Part shown: positions 1-8,170 of the stretch, piece after piece
Position numbering within the stretch: the first letter of the stretch is position 1
Layout: the number at the start of each line of letters is the position of its first letter
Assembly (NCBI GenBank): GCA_015478945.1
Contig: JABUQX010088639.1
Coordinates: forward strand, 1 to 15,000
Length of the DNA stretch: 15,000 bases
From: Trachelipus rathkii
Lineage: Eukaryota > Arthropoda > Malacostraca > Isopoda > Trachelipodidae
Direction of reading: 5' to 3'
Made by a program: the position numbers and the translations under genes
Notes under the pieces: generated by a model
What the model was told of the DNA's origin: nothing
The model's input: the letters and a program-made list of their open reading frames with translations, nothing else
Database searches by the model: none

Positions 1-309
1 ATGGCATATTCCATATCAATTCAGGCAGGGGGTTACCTTCATAGTCTCAGATGTTTTTGAATTTGACATATGTTAAAATTCAGGAAAAATTAAGATACAC
101 GTATTTTTTTGTTTTGCCCAAAAACATTTCTGAGCCAAGATATAGGCCACCAAAGATGGCAACCCGGGTACCATTTTTCAATTTTGATTTTCGGCCAAAA
201 ATTTAAAGTGCTGTATCTCTGGAACGGTTCAAGATATTTTGATGCGTTTTTTTTTATTTTAAAGATAATATTTTTCTGTTTAAAATGATATACTCTTTTT
301 TTGAAATAT
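1..309 (+). repeat. Outer left arm of long inverted repeat (foldback-like element), distal part
   Basis: These bases match the reverse complement of about 14443-14757 at high similarity by eye (I estimate around 90%), with a few small indels. One example is 6 to 9 extra bases in the right arm after the shared CAATTCAGGCAG. Shared landmarks include ACCTTCATAGTCTCAGATG, GGCCACCAAAGATGGCAAC and GTGCTGTATCTC. No open frame of interest is present. The match is already under way at base 1, so the true end lies upstream of the window. The arm is cut at 309 by the LTR retrotransposon and resumes at 11928. What is seen is an inverted repeat. That it is a transposon terminus is inferred from its length and partner. 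Confidence 0.85.
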
Positions 310-741
310 TGTGGGGGTTTGGCTATTTAGTTTTGTAGGATTTTTTTTTATTATGTCTCATAATTGATTCTCTTTTTTTTCTTTCTTAGGGTTGATTGCA
401 TTGAAAGGGAGAAAAAGATGTTGAGTCTGCCTGAAAGAAGAATGACCTTCAACCAACAAGGAGAGTTCCCGGATATTCAGTGGGGGAATTTTAATAAAAG
501 TGTATTATTGCGATTTTAAAATTTAAAAGATTAAAGAATGGGGGGGGTATTATTTAAATTAAATTAAAATTCAATTTTATTGATTTAATATATATTTTGT
601 TTAATTTGCTTTTAAATATTTTTCAGTTTAAAATTGATTTCAAAGTATTGGAATTGAATTAAAAGGATTAAAATTATATGGTTTACATTTACGGATTTAA
701 AATTAAAGAAAGGATTCGGATTTTTGTAATGGGACCGGATC

Positions 742-749
742 TATATAAG
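742..749 (+). promoter_or_regulatory. TATA-like box in 5' LTR
   Basis: TATATAAG follows GGACCGGATC and lies about 430 bases into the LTR. The surrounding block of over 100 bases is almost identical in both LTRs. It would place a transcription start near 770-780 and so define the U3/R boundary. This is inferred from the motif only. A second TATATA (about 1502-1507) is also conserved and cannot be excluded. Confidence 0.5.
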
Positions 750-1289
750 GAATGGTAAACGGGATTCGTTCGGATGTCTCAGGTCAAAGGATTGTCGGAT
801 GAATGTGGATTTGCTCGCTATTTAGATTTCTAGGGTAAGGGTAATTATTGATTGTCTTAATTATTTTAATGGTTGATACATGGATTAATATTCTTTTTAT
901 TTTTATTGCTATCTTACTATTTGGCTATTATCATTTTTATTAGTAGTAGTTTACTGTCTTGTTATAGATCTGGAGTATTGGTACATACTGGACTGGGTAC
1001 TGAAACAACGGTGAAAGGGTTCCGCAGCAGTTTAATTGGAAGTTGGATTGGAAAATTTAGCGGTTGAAATTAACTGGGACAGCAAAAACTGGTCAACACC
1101 ATTGGCCAGGTAGCCACTAATTATTATTTTTGTTTGTATTTATTTTTCTTATAAAATTTTAATTTAACTTTTTGAATTTTGAGTATTAGTCATGAATTAA
1201 ATATTAATGTTAAAGTTTGATTTTTAAATTTATGAATTTATGATATTTTAAATGGTTAATTACTTACTACTTAATTACTTATTTACCTT

Positions 1290-1361
1290 TTTTTATTTTT
1301 ATTTTTTTTATGTATGTCATGTTAGTTTTTATTTTTATTTTTTTTATGTATGTCATGTTAG
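1290..1361 (+). repeat. 36-bp perfect tandem duplication inside 5' LTR
   Basis: Two identical 36-base units (1290-1325 and 1326-1361) each consist of a T-rich run followed by ATGTATGTCATGTTAG. The 3' LTR carries only one copy of the ATGTATGTCATGTTAG block. The duplication is therefore private to this LTR, or was lost from the other. Confidence 0.9.
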
Positions 1362-2285
1362 GATTTTTTTTATTTTTTTTCATTCCAGTTTTTTTTGTGG
1401 CTTGACTTCTTTTGGCAGTAGGGATTTGGATTGCTGATGATATTGGATTTTGGAATAGGAAACGGAAAGGGAACAGGATTAAAAGACCTGTATCTCACCT
1501 TTATATACTTCGAACCTTTAAATTATGTCTGAATTGACTTTTAAAATTATAATTGGAAATTATAAAATTTAACGTGACATTTGAAATTAAGAAAAAGAGA
1601 AAAACATTTACCAAATTTTGAAAAACGACAAACTAATCGTAAAGTAAGAAAATAAGTAAAACCTAAGACGAAACGTAAAAGACAAACTAAAAGGATAAGT
1701 GAAAAAAAAGGGGAAAATTAAACATTTTGAAAATTTGAAAATCATTTAGAAAAATTAGTAAAACATTTCGAAAGATTTAACAAATAAAAATTCGAACATA
1801 AAACTGAAAGTATAGTGAATTGGCGGCCAATTATTAAAACTAAAACTATTTTAGTATTTACAAAAACTATATAAAGAATAAATTGATAAAAACTATTAAC
1901 AAAGTAAAGTTGACAAAAACTATTTAAAATTTAAATTGAACATTTCGAAAAATTGATTTTTTCATATATTTAATATATTTTTATTAAATCTATCGGTTAT
2001 TTATATGAATATGTCTGTATTTCTATGCTGTGTAGGGTTAAGGTTATCTGGTTACATGGTGGTTAATAACTGTATAAGGTAGAGGTATTTGTAGGATTGT
2101 AGAGGTAAACTGTAGTAGAAGCGTTGTTGGGTTTAAGAGGTATGGATACCTTTGGTGTAGGTAGGTTTGTATTTTTAACTATATTTGAGTGTTTAATAAT
2201 AAGTACATCAAAAATACCGGAGTGTGATAAATATATTTATATTGTAATAAATTGTTATTTCTTTTATTAAATTTACTCATTTTTT

Positions 2286-2291
2286 AATAAA
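2286..2291 (+). promoter_or_regulatory. Candidate polyadenylation signal of the LTR
   Basis: AATAAA lies about 115 bases before the LTR end and is conserved in the 3' LTR (11723-11728). It is followed by a T/G-rich stretch (TTTTCTTTGTGTCCC), as expected downstream of a cleavage site. Because the whole LTR is AT-rich, other AATAAA hexamers occur and the assignment is tentative. Confidence 0.35.
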
Positions 2292-2410
2292 ATTTAAGGT
2301 GTATGGATCTTTTCTTTGTGTCCCTTTTATCTGTCCTGGAATTAAGAATCATTCCTAATCTTTCACTTGATAATTATTATTTCTTATAAGTAAAATCCGC
2401 TACATATATG

Positions 2411-2428
2411 TGGCGCCCAACGTGGGGC
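2411..2428 (+). other. Primer binding site for tRNA-Lys (CUU, Lys1,2 type)
   Basis: The 18 bases TGGCGCCCAACGTGGGGC begin with the TGG that pairs with a tRNA CCA end. From memory, the full 18 bases are complementary to the 3' end of animal tRNA-Lys(CUU). Several retroviruses of the tRNA-Lys1,2 class use the same primer. It lies 6 bases after the LTR terminus and starts minus-strand cDNA synthesis. It is duplicated at 11853-11870. Confidence 0.9.
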
Positions 2429-2655
2429 TGTCTCGAAAGGATAGGTGAGGGGGACGTGTGTATACGTAGGCTAAAGTAGTATAACGTACGTAGTACAGTA
2501 GAATATAGTAGTAATAGTAGTGTAGTGTACAGTAAACATGGTAATATGAGGAGTTGCGGGGTGGAGTTGGAAAGGTTATAAGGAGGCTTTGCGCAAGAAG
2601 AGAAGGAGAATGAAGAGTTGATAGAGAATGCAGGAGATGCAAAGGGAAGGAGGAA
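2429..2655 (+). other. Untranslated leader between primer binding site and gag
   Basis: These 227 bases are purine-rich, with many GTA/TAG steps. A good splice-donor-like AG|GTGAGG occurs at 2443-2450. It is retained, as CAG|GTGAGG, in the duplicate leader at about 11885. Leader splice donors are common in retroviruses, but no acceptor has been demonstrated here. The ATG triplets before 2656 open only very short frames, so 2656 is the first usable start. Confidence 0.5.
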
Positions 2656-4554
2656 ATGAGTAAACGAATGGATAGAGAGAATGAGGCGAAAATGGCCACT
2701 AAAATAGAGGAACATATGCCAACAGTTTGGCTGTGGGATTGGAGGGAACGGAAAGAAGGAACCCAACAAAGAGTGACCTCTACTCCAAAGGTAGACGTAA
2801 AAAGAAAAAAGGGTGGGAAAGTGGAAAAGAAGGACGAGAGAGTGAAGACCAAAGATGATGAAAAAGTGATGTACAAGGATGATGATTTAAGTGATGTGAC
2901 TGAGGATGAAGGGGATGGGGATGGAGAGAAGGATTTAAATAAGGTGGAGAATGGGAAAAATGGGAAGATTGAGAAAAATGAGAAGAATGGGAAGATTGAG
3001 AAAAATGAGAAGAATGGGAAAAAGGATAAAAAGAAGAAGACTTCTAAGAACAGGAGACATGAAAGAAGAATGAAAAGTAAGAGTATAGACTCATTATATA
3101 GTAGTTCGGAAGGTGAAGTGAATGTGTTTGAGGGGAATGAGACGGGATCTGGTTCTGAGTCTGAGCGTAGAGTGAAAAGGAGTGTGCTGATTCGGGACAT
3201 CCCAAAAATTAATAAATTTAATGTGTATGGTACGAAAGAGGTTGAGGAGTTCTTTAGGGAATATGAGGGTTATTGTAGGGAGAGGTTTGACGAGAATAAG
3301 GGCTTTTGGGTGAAAGAGTTGGGCGAATTTTTAGAGGGGCGAATGTTGGAATTTTATAAAGCTGTTAGTGTGGGTGAACCAAAGTATGAAGTGGTTAAAC
3401 AGAGGATAATGGACCAGGTTGTGAGAGTGAAAGGGGGAGTGAAGTATAGAAAGGTGAATGATTTTGATAAGGCTAGGCGTGGAAAGAGTGAAAGGATTGA
3501 TATGTATGCGCACCGATTGGAAACCTTGGCGAGAAAGAAGTTTGGGGATGATGATGTGGACGGGAATAAGAGATTGTTGAAGAAGTTTTTGGATACAGTT
3601 CCGACCTCGGTGGCAGAATATGTGAATTTGCGAAGGAAAGAGAAAATGAGATGGGCGGGAGAGCGATTGACTTGGGAAAATGTTCTGGAAATTGTAGAAG
3701 ATAGGGAGTTTGAAGGAGAGCGAGAGGAGAATGAACGACGAGAAGTGTATAGTGGTAGGGGAATGAATGCGAGTGAGAGGGTGTCACAACCACCCCAGTA
3801 TAAATCGTATAGGGACGCACTGAAAGCTAACCCCTATGAAGTAATGGTGAAGTTTTTGGAGGATTTTTATGGGTTTGGAGGTGATGAAAGGCAGGTGAAT
3901 GCAGGAGGTGTGGGTAATTTTGCTGCTGGTCGTCAAGTTGGTGGAAATGTGAATGTGAGAGGGAATGATGGTTATAACCAAGGTCAAAGGTATAATCAGG
4001 GTCAAGGGATTAGAGGTCGTGGAAACCAAGAAAATGTGAGTGCGAATAGGGATGTGAAGTGCTTTCGTTGTGGGAAGATGGGTCATATGATTTCAGAATG
4101 TAGATGGGCAACTGGTGCTTGTTTTAGCTGTGGGCAAGTGGGTCATTTGGCCATGAACTGTACGGACCCGCAAAGGGCTGGGTGTAGGAGATGCGGAGGT
4201 GTGGATCATTGGGTGCGTGATTGTCCTCAGGGTGTAAGAGCGAGGCAACCGGTATGTGGGAACTGTGGTGTCGAGGGGCATTTTTCTAGGATGTGCGGGT
4301 CCCCTAGAAACACTTGTACTAAATGTGGGAAAATAGGGCATGTGGCTGGTATGTGTTGGAGTGTGAGGCAACCAGTCGGGGTAGGTCAGGTTAATCCTGG
4401 TGTGCTAGGTCTTGGTACTGGTGTTAGTGGTCCGGTTCAACCGGTTAGTGGTCAGGCTGTTGGACTGAATAGGAATGTAAATGTGAGTGAGGTAGGGGTG
4501 AACACTGTACAAAATCAGGTAAGAATTAACAATTCGGGAAACGGGTTGCCTTGA
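2656..4554 (+). CDS. gag: Gag polyprotein with five CCHC zinc knuckles
   Basis: An intact 632-residue frame encodes the structural protein that would form the cytoplasmic virus-like particle and bind element RNA. Residues 1-175 are low-complexity and rich in Lys, Glu and Asp. They include a duplicated 9-residue unit NGKIEKNEK (102-119) and a basic cluster (about 122-142). Residues about 180-350 fit a Ty3/gypsy capsid region, predicted helical with Trp and Leu/Phe spacing. Residues 469-567 hold five knuckles, all exactly CX2CX4HX4C: C469, C489, C510, C534 and C554 start them. Most Ty3/gypsy Gags have one or two, so five is unusual. The start is the first ATG giving a long frame. The stop at 4552 overlaps the protease frame, which is -1. 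No stop interrupts the frame, unlike pol. Confidence 0.93.
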   Translation: MSKRMDRENEAKMATKIEEHMPTVWLWDWRERKEGTQQRVTSTPKVDVKRKKGGKVEKKDERVKTKDDEKVMYKDDDLSDVTEDEGDGDGEKDLNKVENGKNGKIEKNEKNGKIEKNEKNGKKDKKKKTSKNRRHERRMKSKSIDSLYSSSEGEVNVFEGNETGSGSESERRVKRSVLIRDIPKINKFNVYGTKEVEEFFREYEGYCRERFDENKGFWVKELGEFLEGRMLEFYKAVSVGEPKYEVVKQRIMDQVVRVKGGVKYRKVNDFDKARRGKSERIDMYAHRLETLARKKFGDDDVDGNKRLLKKFLDTVPTSVAEYVNLRRKEKMRWAGERLTWENVLEIVEDREFEGEREENERREVYSGRGMNASERVSQPPQYKSYRDALKANPYEVMVKFLEDFYGFGGDERQVNAGGVGNFAAGRQVGGNVNVRGNDGYNQGQRYNQGQGIRGRGNQENVSANRDVKCFRCGKMGHMISECRWATGACFSCGQVGHLAMNCTDPQRAGCRRCGGVDHWVRDCPQGVRARQPVCGNCGVEGHFSRMCGSPRNTCTKCGKIGHVAGMCWSVRQPVGVGQVNPGVLGLGTGVSGPVQPVSGQAVGLNRNVNVSEVGVNTVQNQVRINNSGNGLP

Positions 4555-4579
4555 GGGTTGCAACTGGTGAGCCCTCAGG
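4536..4579 (+). promoter_or_regulatory. Probable -1 ribosomal frameshift signal at gag-pro junction
   Basis: The heptamer GGGAAAC (4536-4542) is in the correct phase of gag (G GGA AAC), the X XXY YYZ form that retroviruses use. Six bases later a stem can form. CC (4549-4550) and TGAGGG (4552-4557) pair with CCCTCA (4572-4577) and GG (4578-4579), with one bulged T and a 14-base loop. The gag stop lies inside the stem. Slippage moves ribosomes into the -1 frame that holds protease. Bases 4589-4596 could pair with loop bases to make a pseudoknot, but this is only a possibility. Confidence 0.82.
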
Positions 4580-5102
4580 TGAGATTAGGTTGTCACAGAT
4601 AGGGGATGTAAGTGTCGATGTGTTTTCAGTTGGTCCTGTGAATGAATGTATGAGTATTAAGGTTAATTGTGGAGGTATTGAGGTTCGTGCTTTGATTGAT
4701 ACTGGGTGTATGGTTAGTGTTGTGTATAAAGGAGCATATGATAGGATGAATATAAGGGAAGATCAGAAAGAAGTCGGTAGGGGTCATATTAAAGGAATCA
4801 GTAATGTGTTGGTACCGGTGGAAGTTAAATTTAGAGAGAGCGTTAAAATAGGAGGAATAGGCATGGAGGAGAGTGAGTTTTATGTGATTGATAGTAGGAA
4901 CGAAAAGTATGATGTGTTATTGGGGTATAAGTTTTTGAGTGCTAATGGGATAGTTATTCATCCTGATCGAAGAATGATAGAGAAGAAGGTGAATAAGGAT
5001 GGGAAATGTCAGTATGTGAATGATTTAGGAAAGGTAGATGTGAAACTGGTTAAAGGCGTGGAAGTTTTTGCTTTAGAGGATAGGTCCTTGAACGACGGAT
5101 AA
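4542..5102 (+). CDS. pro: Retropepsin-like aspartic protease (first protease domain)
   Basis: This frame is -1 relative to gag and is open from the slippery site. It would be made as a Gag-Pro fusion, since there is no ATG at its head. It cleaves the polyproteins during particle maturation. The catalytic motif is LIDTGCMVSVV, with the Asp codon at 4698-4700. The C-terminal LLGYKFL fits the second retropepsin signature, about 75 residues downstream. Family members act as dimers, each supplying one DTG. The frame stops at TAA 5100-5102. The natural continuation into pol resumes in another frame at about 5098, so this stop probably results from an indel and is not a real pro terminus. Confidence 0.88.
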   Translation, partial: RVALRVATGEPSGEIRLSQIGDVSVDVFSVGPVNECMSIKVNCGGIEVRALIDTGCMVSVVYKGAYDRMNIREDQKEVGRGHIKGISNVLVPVEVKFRESVKIGGIGMEESEFYVIDSRNEKYDVLLGYKFLSANGIVIHPDRRMIEKKVNKDGKCQYVNDLGKVDVKLVKGVEVFALEDRSLNDG

Positions 5103-5574
5103 AGTGGTAAGTGTGAAAGTAGGTTGGAATACGAATGTGGGTGTAGATGTTGAACAGAATAGCATGTTTCTGGTGGATGGTTATGATGCGAGTATAGGGT
5201 GAAAAGGGTTGCACATGTATTTGATGGTATAATAGATTTGAATAATCCCAAGGGTATGTCTGCAGAAGTTGCCTGATGTGAAAAAGAAGAGAGTGAGAAG
5301 GGGAATAAGGGTTGGTGATGTAGTTGGTAGTTTGTAATTCTGTTTTTGTATAGAGAATTCGAGAGCGAATGAATGCTTGTGTTTGCTGGGTTGAATATTA
5401 GAGAAGAAAAAGGAATTGGGGTGTATGATGAAATGGTTGATAAGGTAAAATTTAACCCTGAGGTTTGAATGGAGGTAAGAAGACAAAAGGTTTTACGAAT
5501 GTTATGGGAAAGGAAGAAAAGCCAGGGCGATGAAGATTTTGGAAATGCAAAATTGCCGGCGTTCCGCATTGTGT
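5098..5574 (+). pseudogene. pol: Protease-RT linker of pol, frame-broken
   Basis: No single frame spans this stretch. Plausible coding pieces occur in turn: frame 1 from 5098 to a TGA near 5200, then another frame through the bases encoding VFDGIIDLNNPKG. Later pieces encode RRGIRVGDVVGSL and, from 5469, the 0 frame with AFRIVLAEDTPIYQRRP. That last piece resembles the conserved lead-in to gypsy RT (acceptable-peptide, Pro and Arg-rich). The changes of frame imply at least two or three indels plus stops. The segment would tether protease to RT. Confidence 0.65.
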
Positions 5575-6350
5575 TAGCGGAGGACACCCCCATATATCAA
5601 CGACGTCCTCGACACTTTCCTCCCCCGTTGCGAATGAGATTGAAGAGCAGTGTGAAGAGTTAGAGCGAATAGTGTGTTAGAAGAGAGTGAGAGTCCTTGG
5701 AATAGTCCGATTGTGCCTGTGCGAAAACCTGATGGACGTTTGAGGTTGTGTATTGATTATCGTAAAGTGAATGAAAAGACTGTGAAAGATAGGTTTCCTA
5801 TGTGTGTAGTTTCAGAATGCGTGTATAGTATGTATGGGATGAAAGTTTTTACGAAAATGGATCTGGTGCGTGGGTACTATCAGATGCCAGTGGAAGAGGA
5901 TAGTAGGTGTGTGACTGCCTTTTCGACTGCCAAAGCGGCAATTACCAGTTAGGAATTTGAGATTTGGGTTAGCCATGCTCTGCGCGCGTTTCAGAGCGGC
6001 GATGAATGTGGTTCATGAAATGATTTTCCTAGTAAGAAGTGATGGTTTTTCATAGATGACATACTAGTGATGAATGAATCTTTCTCTGAGCATTTGAAGT
6101 TAGTGAATGATGTGTTGAAAAAGTTAGAGGAGATAGGGATAAAAGTGAAAGTCGAAAAGTGTGAGTGGTTTGCGGATGAAGTTGAATTCTTGGGACAGGT
6201 GAGTGCAACAGGTTTGAAAAAGGCTGAAAAGTTTATTGAGAAAGTTCGGCAGTTTCCAAAGCCGAGGAATGTAAGAGAGTTAAGAGGATTTTTGGGTTTG
6301 GTAGAGTTTGGAAGGAATTATGAAAGATTGGTTCGGGAGTGATGAAAACC
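5575..6350 (+). pseudogene. pol: Reverse transcriptase domain of pol, frame-broken
   Basis: This domain copies element RNA to cDNA. Frame 0 carries the N-terminal FPPPLR segment (to 5663). Frame 1 (5674-5952) carries SPWNSPIVPVRKPDG, RLCIDYRKVN and FTKMDLVRGYYQMPV, the last with the first catalytic Asp. About 5935-6040 is shifted between frames around the RFGLA motif. Frame 1 resumes at 6043 with the catalytic box FIDDILV (Asp-Asp codons 6055-6060), then EFLGQVSATG and the thumb/connection PRNVRELRGFLGLV, ending at TGA 6340-6342. The FIDD form replaces the more usual YxDD or VDD. All key motifs remain recognisable, but the shifts and stops make the enzyme non-translatable as one chain. Confidence 0.92.
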
Positions 6351-6900
6351 TTTGACTGAATGGACTGGAAAAAAGAAGAGTACGATTGTGAGTGGAACGA
6401 TAGAAAATGAATGAACGTTGATAAGTTGAAAACTGAAGTCGCGAAGGATGTCAGAGCTGGCTTAATCCGATTATTGGTGAAGAATGCGGAAACCTTGGAA
6501 GTTTTAACGGATGCCAAGTGGGATTGTATGGGGGGTTTGTTTGATGCAAGAACAAAGCTGATTGATGGATTGAAAGAAACGAGTGATTGCCTTATGTTTC
6601 CCGAAAGCGTTTAAGTATGACAGAGCGAGTATTCTACGATTGAAGAGTAGCTTGCTGCTTTGAGGCTTTGTTTAAAGTCGTTGCGTCCGTTTTTGTATGG
6701 AATTAAGTTCATTGTGCGAACGGATCACCAACCTTTGGTGTATTTGCAGAGAATGAGGATCGTTGATAGTCGGCTTGCAAGGACTTTGGAAGATTTGAGT
6801 GATTTTGACTATGTGGTTGAGTATGTGCCGGGTGAAAGGAATGAAATTGCTGATTTGATGTCGAGAATGCCTGGGAGTGAGAGTATGAGTGAAAAGGTAG
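6351..6900 (+). pseudogene. pol: RT connection and RNase H domain of pol, frame-broken
   Basis: RNase H removes the RNA strand during reverse transcription. Frame 0 (6411-6614) includes LTDAKWDCMGGLF, matching the first catalytic-Asp block of gypsy RNase H (usually TDAS). The 0 frame from about 6620 reads through the conserved EYSTIE block and then meets an in-frame TAG near 6648. From 6660 it carries RPFLYG, TDHQPLVYL, LSDFDYVVEYVPGERNEIADLMSR, the highly typical C-terminal half with the last catalytic Asp in IADLMSR. At least one stop and one indel upstream disrupt it. The same frame runs on into the start of the OTU-like region. Confidence 0.9.
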
Positions 6901-6947
6901 TGATAGACCCGGAATATTTGCCTAAGGGATTGATGAAGGGAAAAGAA

Positions 6948-7341
6948 AGTCAGGGTGGGGGTGATTCTATGTTTGAAAGTGTGTTGTACGTCGGGTACAG
7001 GACTTAGCCAGGGATAGGTTGTTTCGGAGGTGCCTGAGAGTATGGAAGAATTGCGGAGGGAAGTTATGACTGAGGTGTGTAAGAAACCTGAGCAGATAGG
7101 GATTAGGAAGGTGAAATATTTTATGAAGGAGTTAAAGGCTATGTGTAATGTAGGTGTGCTTCCGGTGCAAGAGGTATTGATTGTTGTGAGTAAGTTGTTT
7201 AAGATAGTTGTATGTGTGCATTATGGTGGCGAGAGACCAGTTTTGTATAGGAGTGAGGGTGTAAGTGGTGCAAAAGTGGGTGAGCTTCATTTACAGTGTT
7301 TAAGTGGTGTACACTATAATTGGGTAATCGAGAAAAAGAGT
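6948..7341 (+). pseudogene. OTU-like cysteine protease region within pol, frame-broken
   Basis: After RNase H the 0 frame ends with GGGDSMFESVLYVGYR (stop at 7005). The +1 frame continues from about 7018 with SMEELRREVMTEVCKKPEQ, then LKAMCNVGVLPVQEVLIVVSKLFKIVVCV, and LHLQCLSGVHYNWV with His codon 7312-7314. This follows the order of OTU-family proteases: a DGNC-x-F catalytic loop, an ELR helix, a W/G-pq-EL-A-A-L-like segment, a strand, then HY[DN]. The position expected for the catalytic Cys reads Ser (TCT 6966-6968), one base from TGT. OTU enzymes cleave ubiquitin or polyprotein bonds. Its role here is unknown. The assignment is by motif order only. Confidence 0.62.
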
Positions 7342-7857
7342 TATGATAGGAAGTATGTTTTGGAATCAGAGTTGGAGGAGTGTCTGTTTGAGGGTGATGA
7401 GAATGTGAAAATGATTTGTCCAGGGGAAATCGAAGAGATCATGTATTGCGATCATGGGATAAGTGGGAGAATGGAGGTGAAAGTGCAGATGAATGGGAGA
7501 GTATTTTGTGGACTGATTGATACTGGGGCTCAGATTTCTTTAGTGAATGCATCTGTGGTACGAGAAATTGAGCAAGTAACGTGGCAGATAGAGAGGAGTA
7601 CAAATGTGAAGATTAAAGGGATTGGGTCAGGTGATTTTGTTGCTTTTGAAGAGGTTTTGTTCAAGGTAGAAATAGGAACGCTAGGGGAAGTGGAACATAG
7701 GTTTGTTGTGCTGGACGAGGAGCGAATGCCGTATTGTTTTTTGTTTGGGATTGACTTTTTGAGGGTGAATAGGTTGTCCGTAGATGTAGGGAATGAAAGG
7801 TTGCTGAAGGGAAGTCGTGAGATTGTTAGAATGCAGAAGGAGAATGTGTTGTTGTGA
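7342..7857 (+). CDS. Second retropepsin-like aspartic protease domain in pol
   Basis: In the frame open from 7018 to 7857, residues following the OTU-like part show MEVKVQMNGRVFCGLIDTGA, with the catalytic Asp codon at 7519-7521. Hydrophobic strands and FLFGIDFLRVNRLSVD follow about 75 residues later. This is the full retropepsin layout (GLIDTGA... then a G-x-DFL turn) and is more canonical than the first protease (LIDTGCM). It is uninterrupted, although the pol frames around it are broken. It lies between the OTU-like region and integrase, where a second protease is not expected in Ty3/gypsy elements. The two protease domains are only distantly alike, so a recent tandem copy is unlikely. Its start is internal to pol, so there is no separate initiation signal. 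Confidence 0.8.
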   Translation, partial: YDRKYVLESELEECLFEGDENVKMICPGEIEEIMYCDHGISGRMEVKVQMNGRVFCGLIDTGAQISLVNASVVREIEQVTWQIERSTNVKIKGIGSGDFVAFEEVLFKVEIGTLGEVEHRFVVLDEERMPYCFLFGIDFLRVNRLSVDVGNERLLKGSREIVRMQKENVLL

Positions 7858-8170
7858 TTTTGTTGGCAATGGTGAGAGTTGGTGTAGGGGATGAAGAACT
7901 GTTAAGCAGGAAAAGATATCGAGGTAATGAAGAGGAATGTCCTATTGGTCTGTTGAGTGAAGAAAATGTTTCTGTCGGGTAAGGAGTGTGTAGATGGCGA
8001 TCAGTTGATATGAGGATTTTAGGGTATTCTTGCGAAAAGGTTTTGTTGTGGTGTACTAATGTGGTGTATTAATATTCGGAAGTAAGGGAAGAGGATTGTA
8101 TGCTCCGGTGTTTTCTGTGGTTTTGAACGGTAGGGATGGCGTTATGATCACCGTAGGTATGGCACATGGG
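7858..8170 (+). pseudogene. pol: Linker between second protease and integrase, frame-broken, unrecognised
   Basis: About 310 bases have the same C-poor, G-rich composition as the rest of pol. One open piece follows 7857 in a shifted frame (it includes EELLSRKRYRGNEEECPIGLL) and stops near 7980. Stops in all frames follow until the integrase zinc-finger region. I recognise no domain. Confidence 0.5.

Larger units (their letters stand above)
310..2404 (+). repeat. 5' long terminal repeat
   Basis: This 2095-base segment is repeated directly at 9754-11846. It begins TGT and ends ACA, the usual short inverted LTR termini, and the primer binding site starts 6 bases after its end. It holds a TATA-like box (742-749) and an AATAAA signal near its end (2286-2291). 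About 850-1400 is T-rich on the plus strand and about 1550-1960 is A-rich. Several blocks differ from the 3' LTR by patch replacement rather than point change (about 585-655 and 987-1080), and a 36-base tandem duplication is private to this copy. Short open frames inside it are low-complexity and not credible genes. Confidence 0.93.

Noticed and set aside
873..1437. Two short LTR frames rich in Phe, Tyr and Leu, resembling membrane segments
   Set aside because: They result from T-rich low-complexity sequence. The second spans the 36-base tandem duplication and is not preserved in the 3' LTR.
2411..2428. tRNA gene fragment
   Set aside because: It is only the 18-base complement of a tRNA 3' end placed directly after an LTR, which fits a primer binding site. 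No cloverleaf surrounds it.
2400..3200. 266-codon minus-strand frame rich in Ser, Phe and Pro opposite gag
   Set aside because: It is the complement of the Lys/Glu-rich low-complexity part of gag. The other minus-strand frames over gag and pol (for example 5009-5593 and 8275-8748) have the same origin, since a purine-rich strand leaves few stops on its complement.
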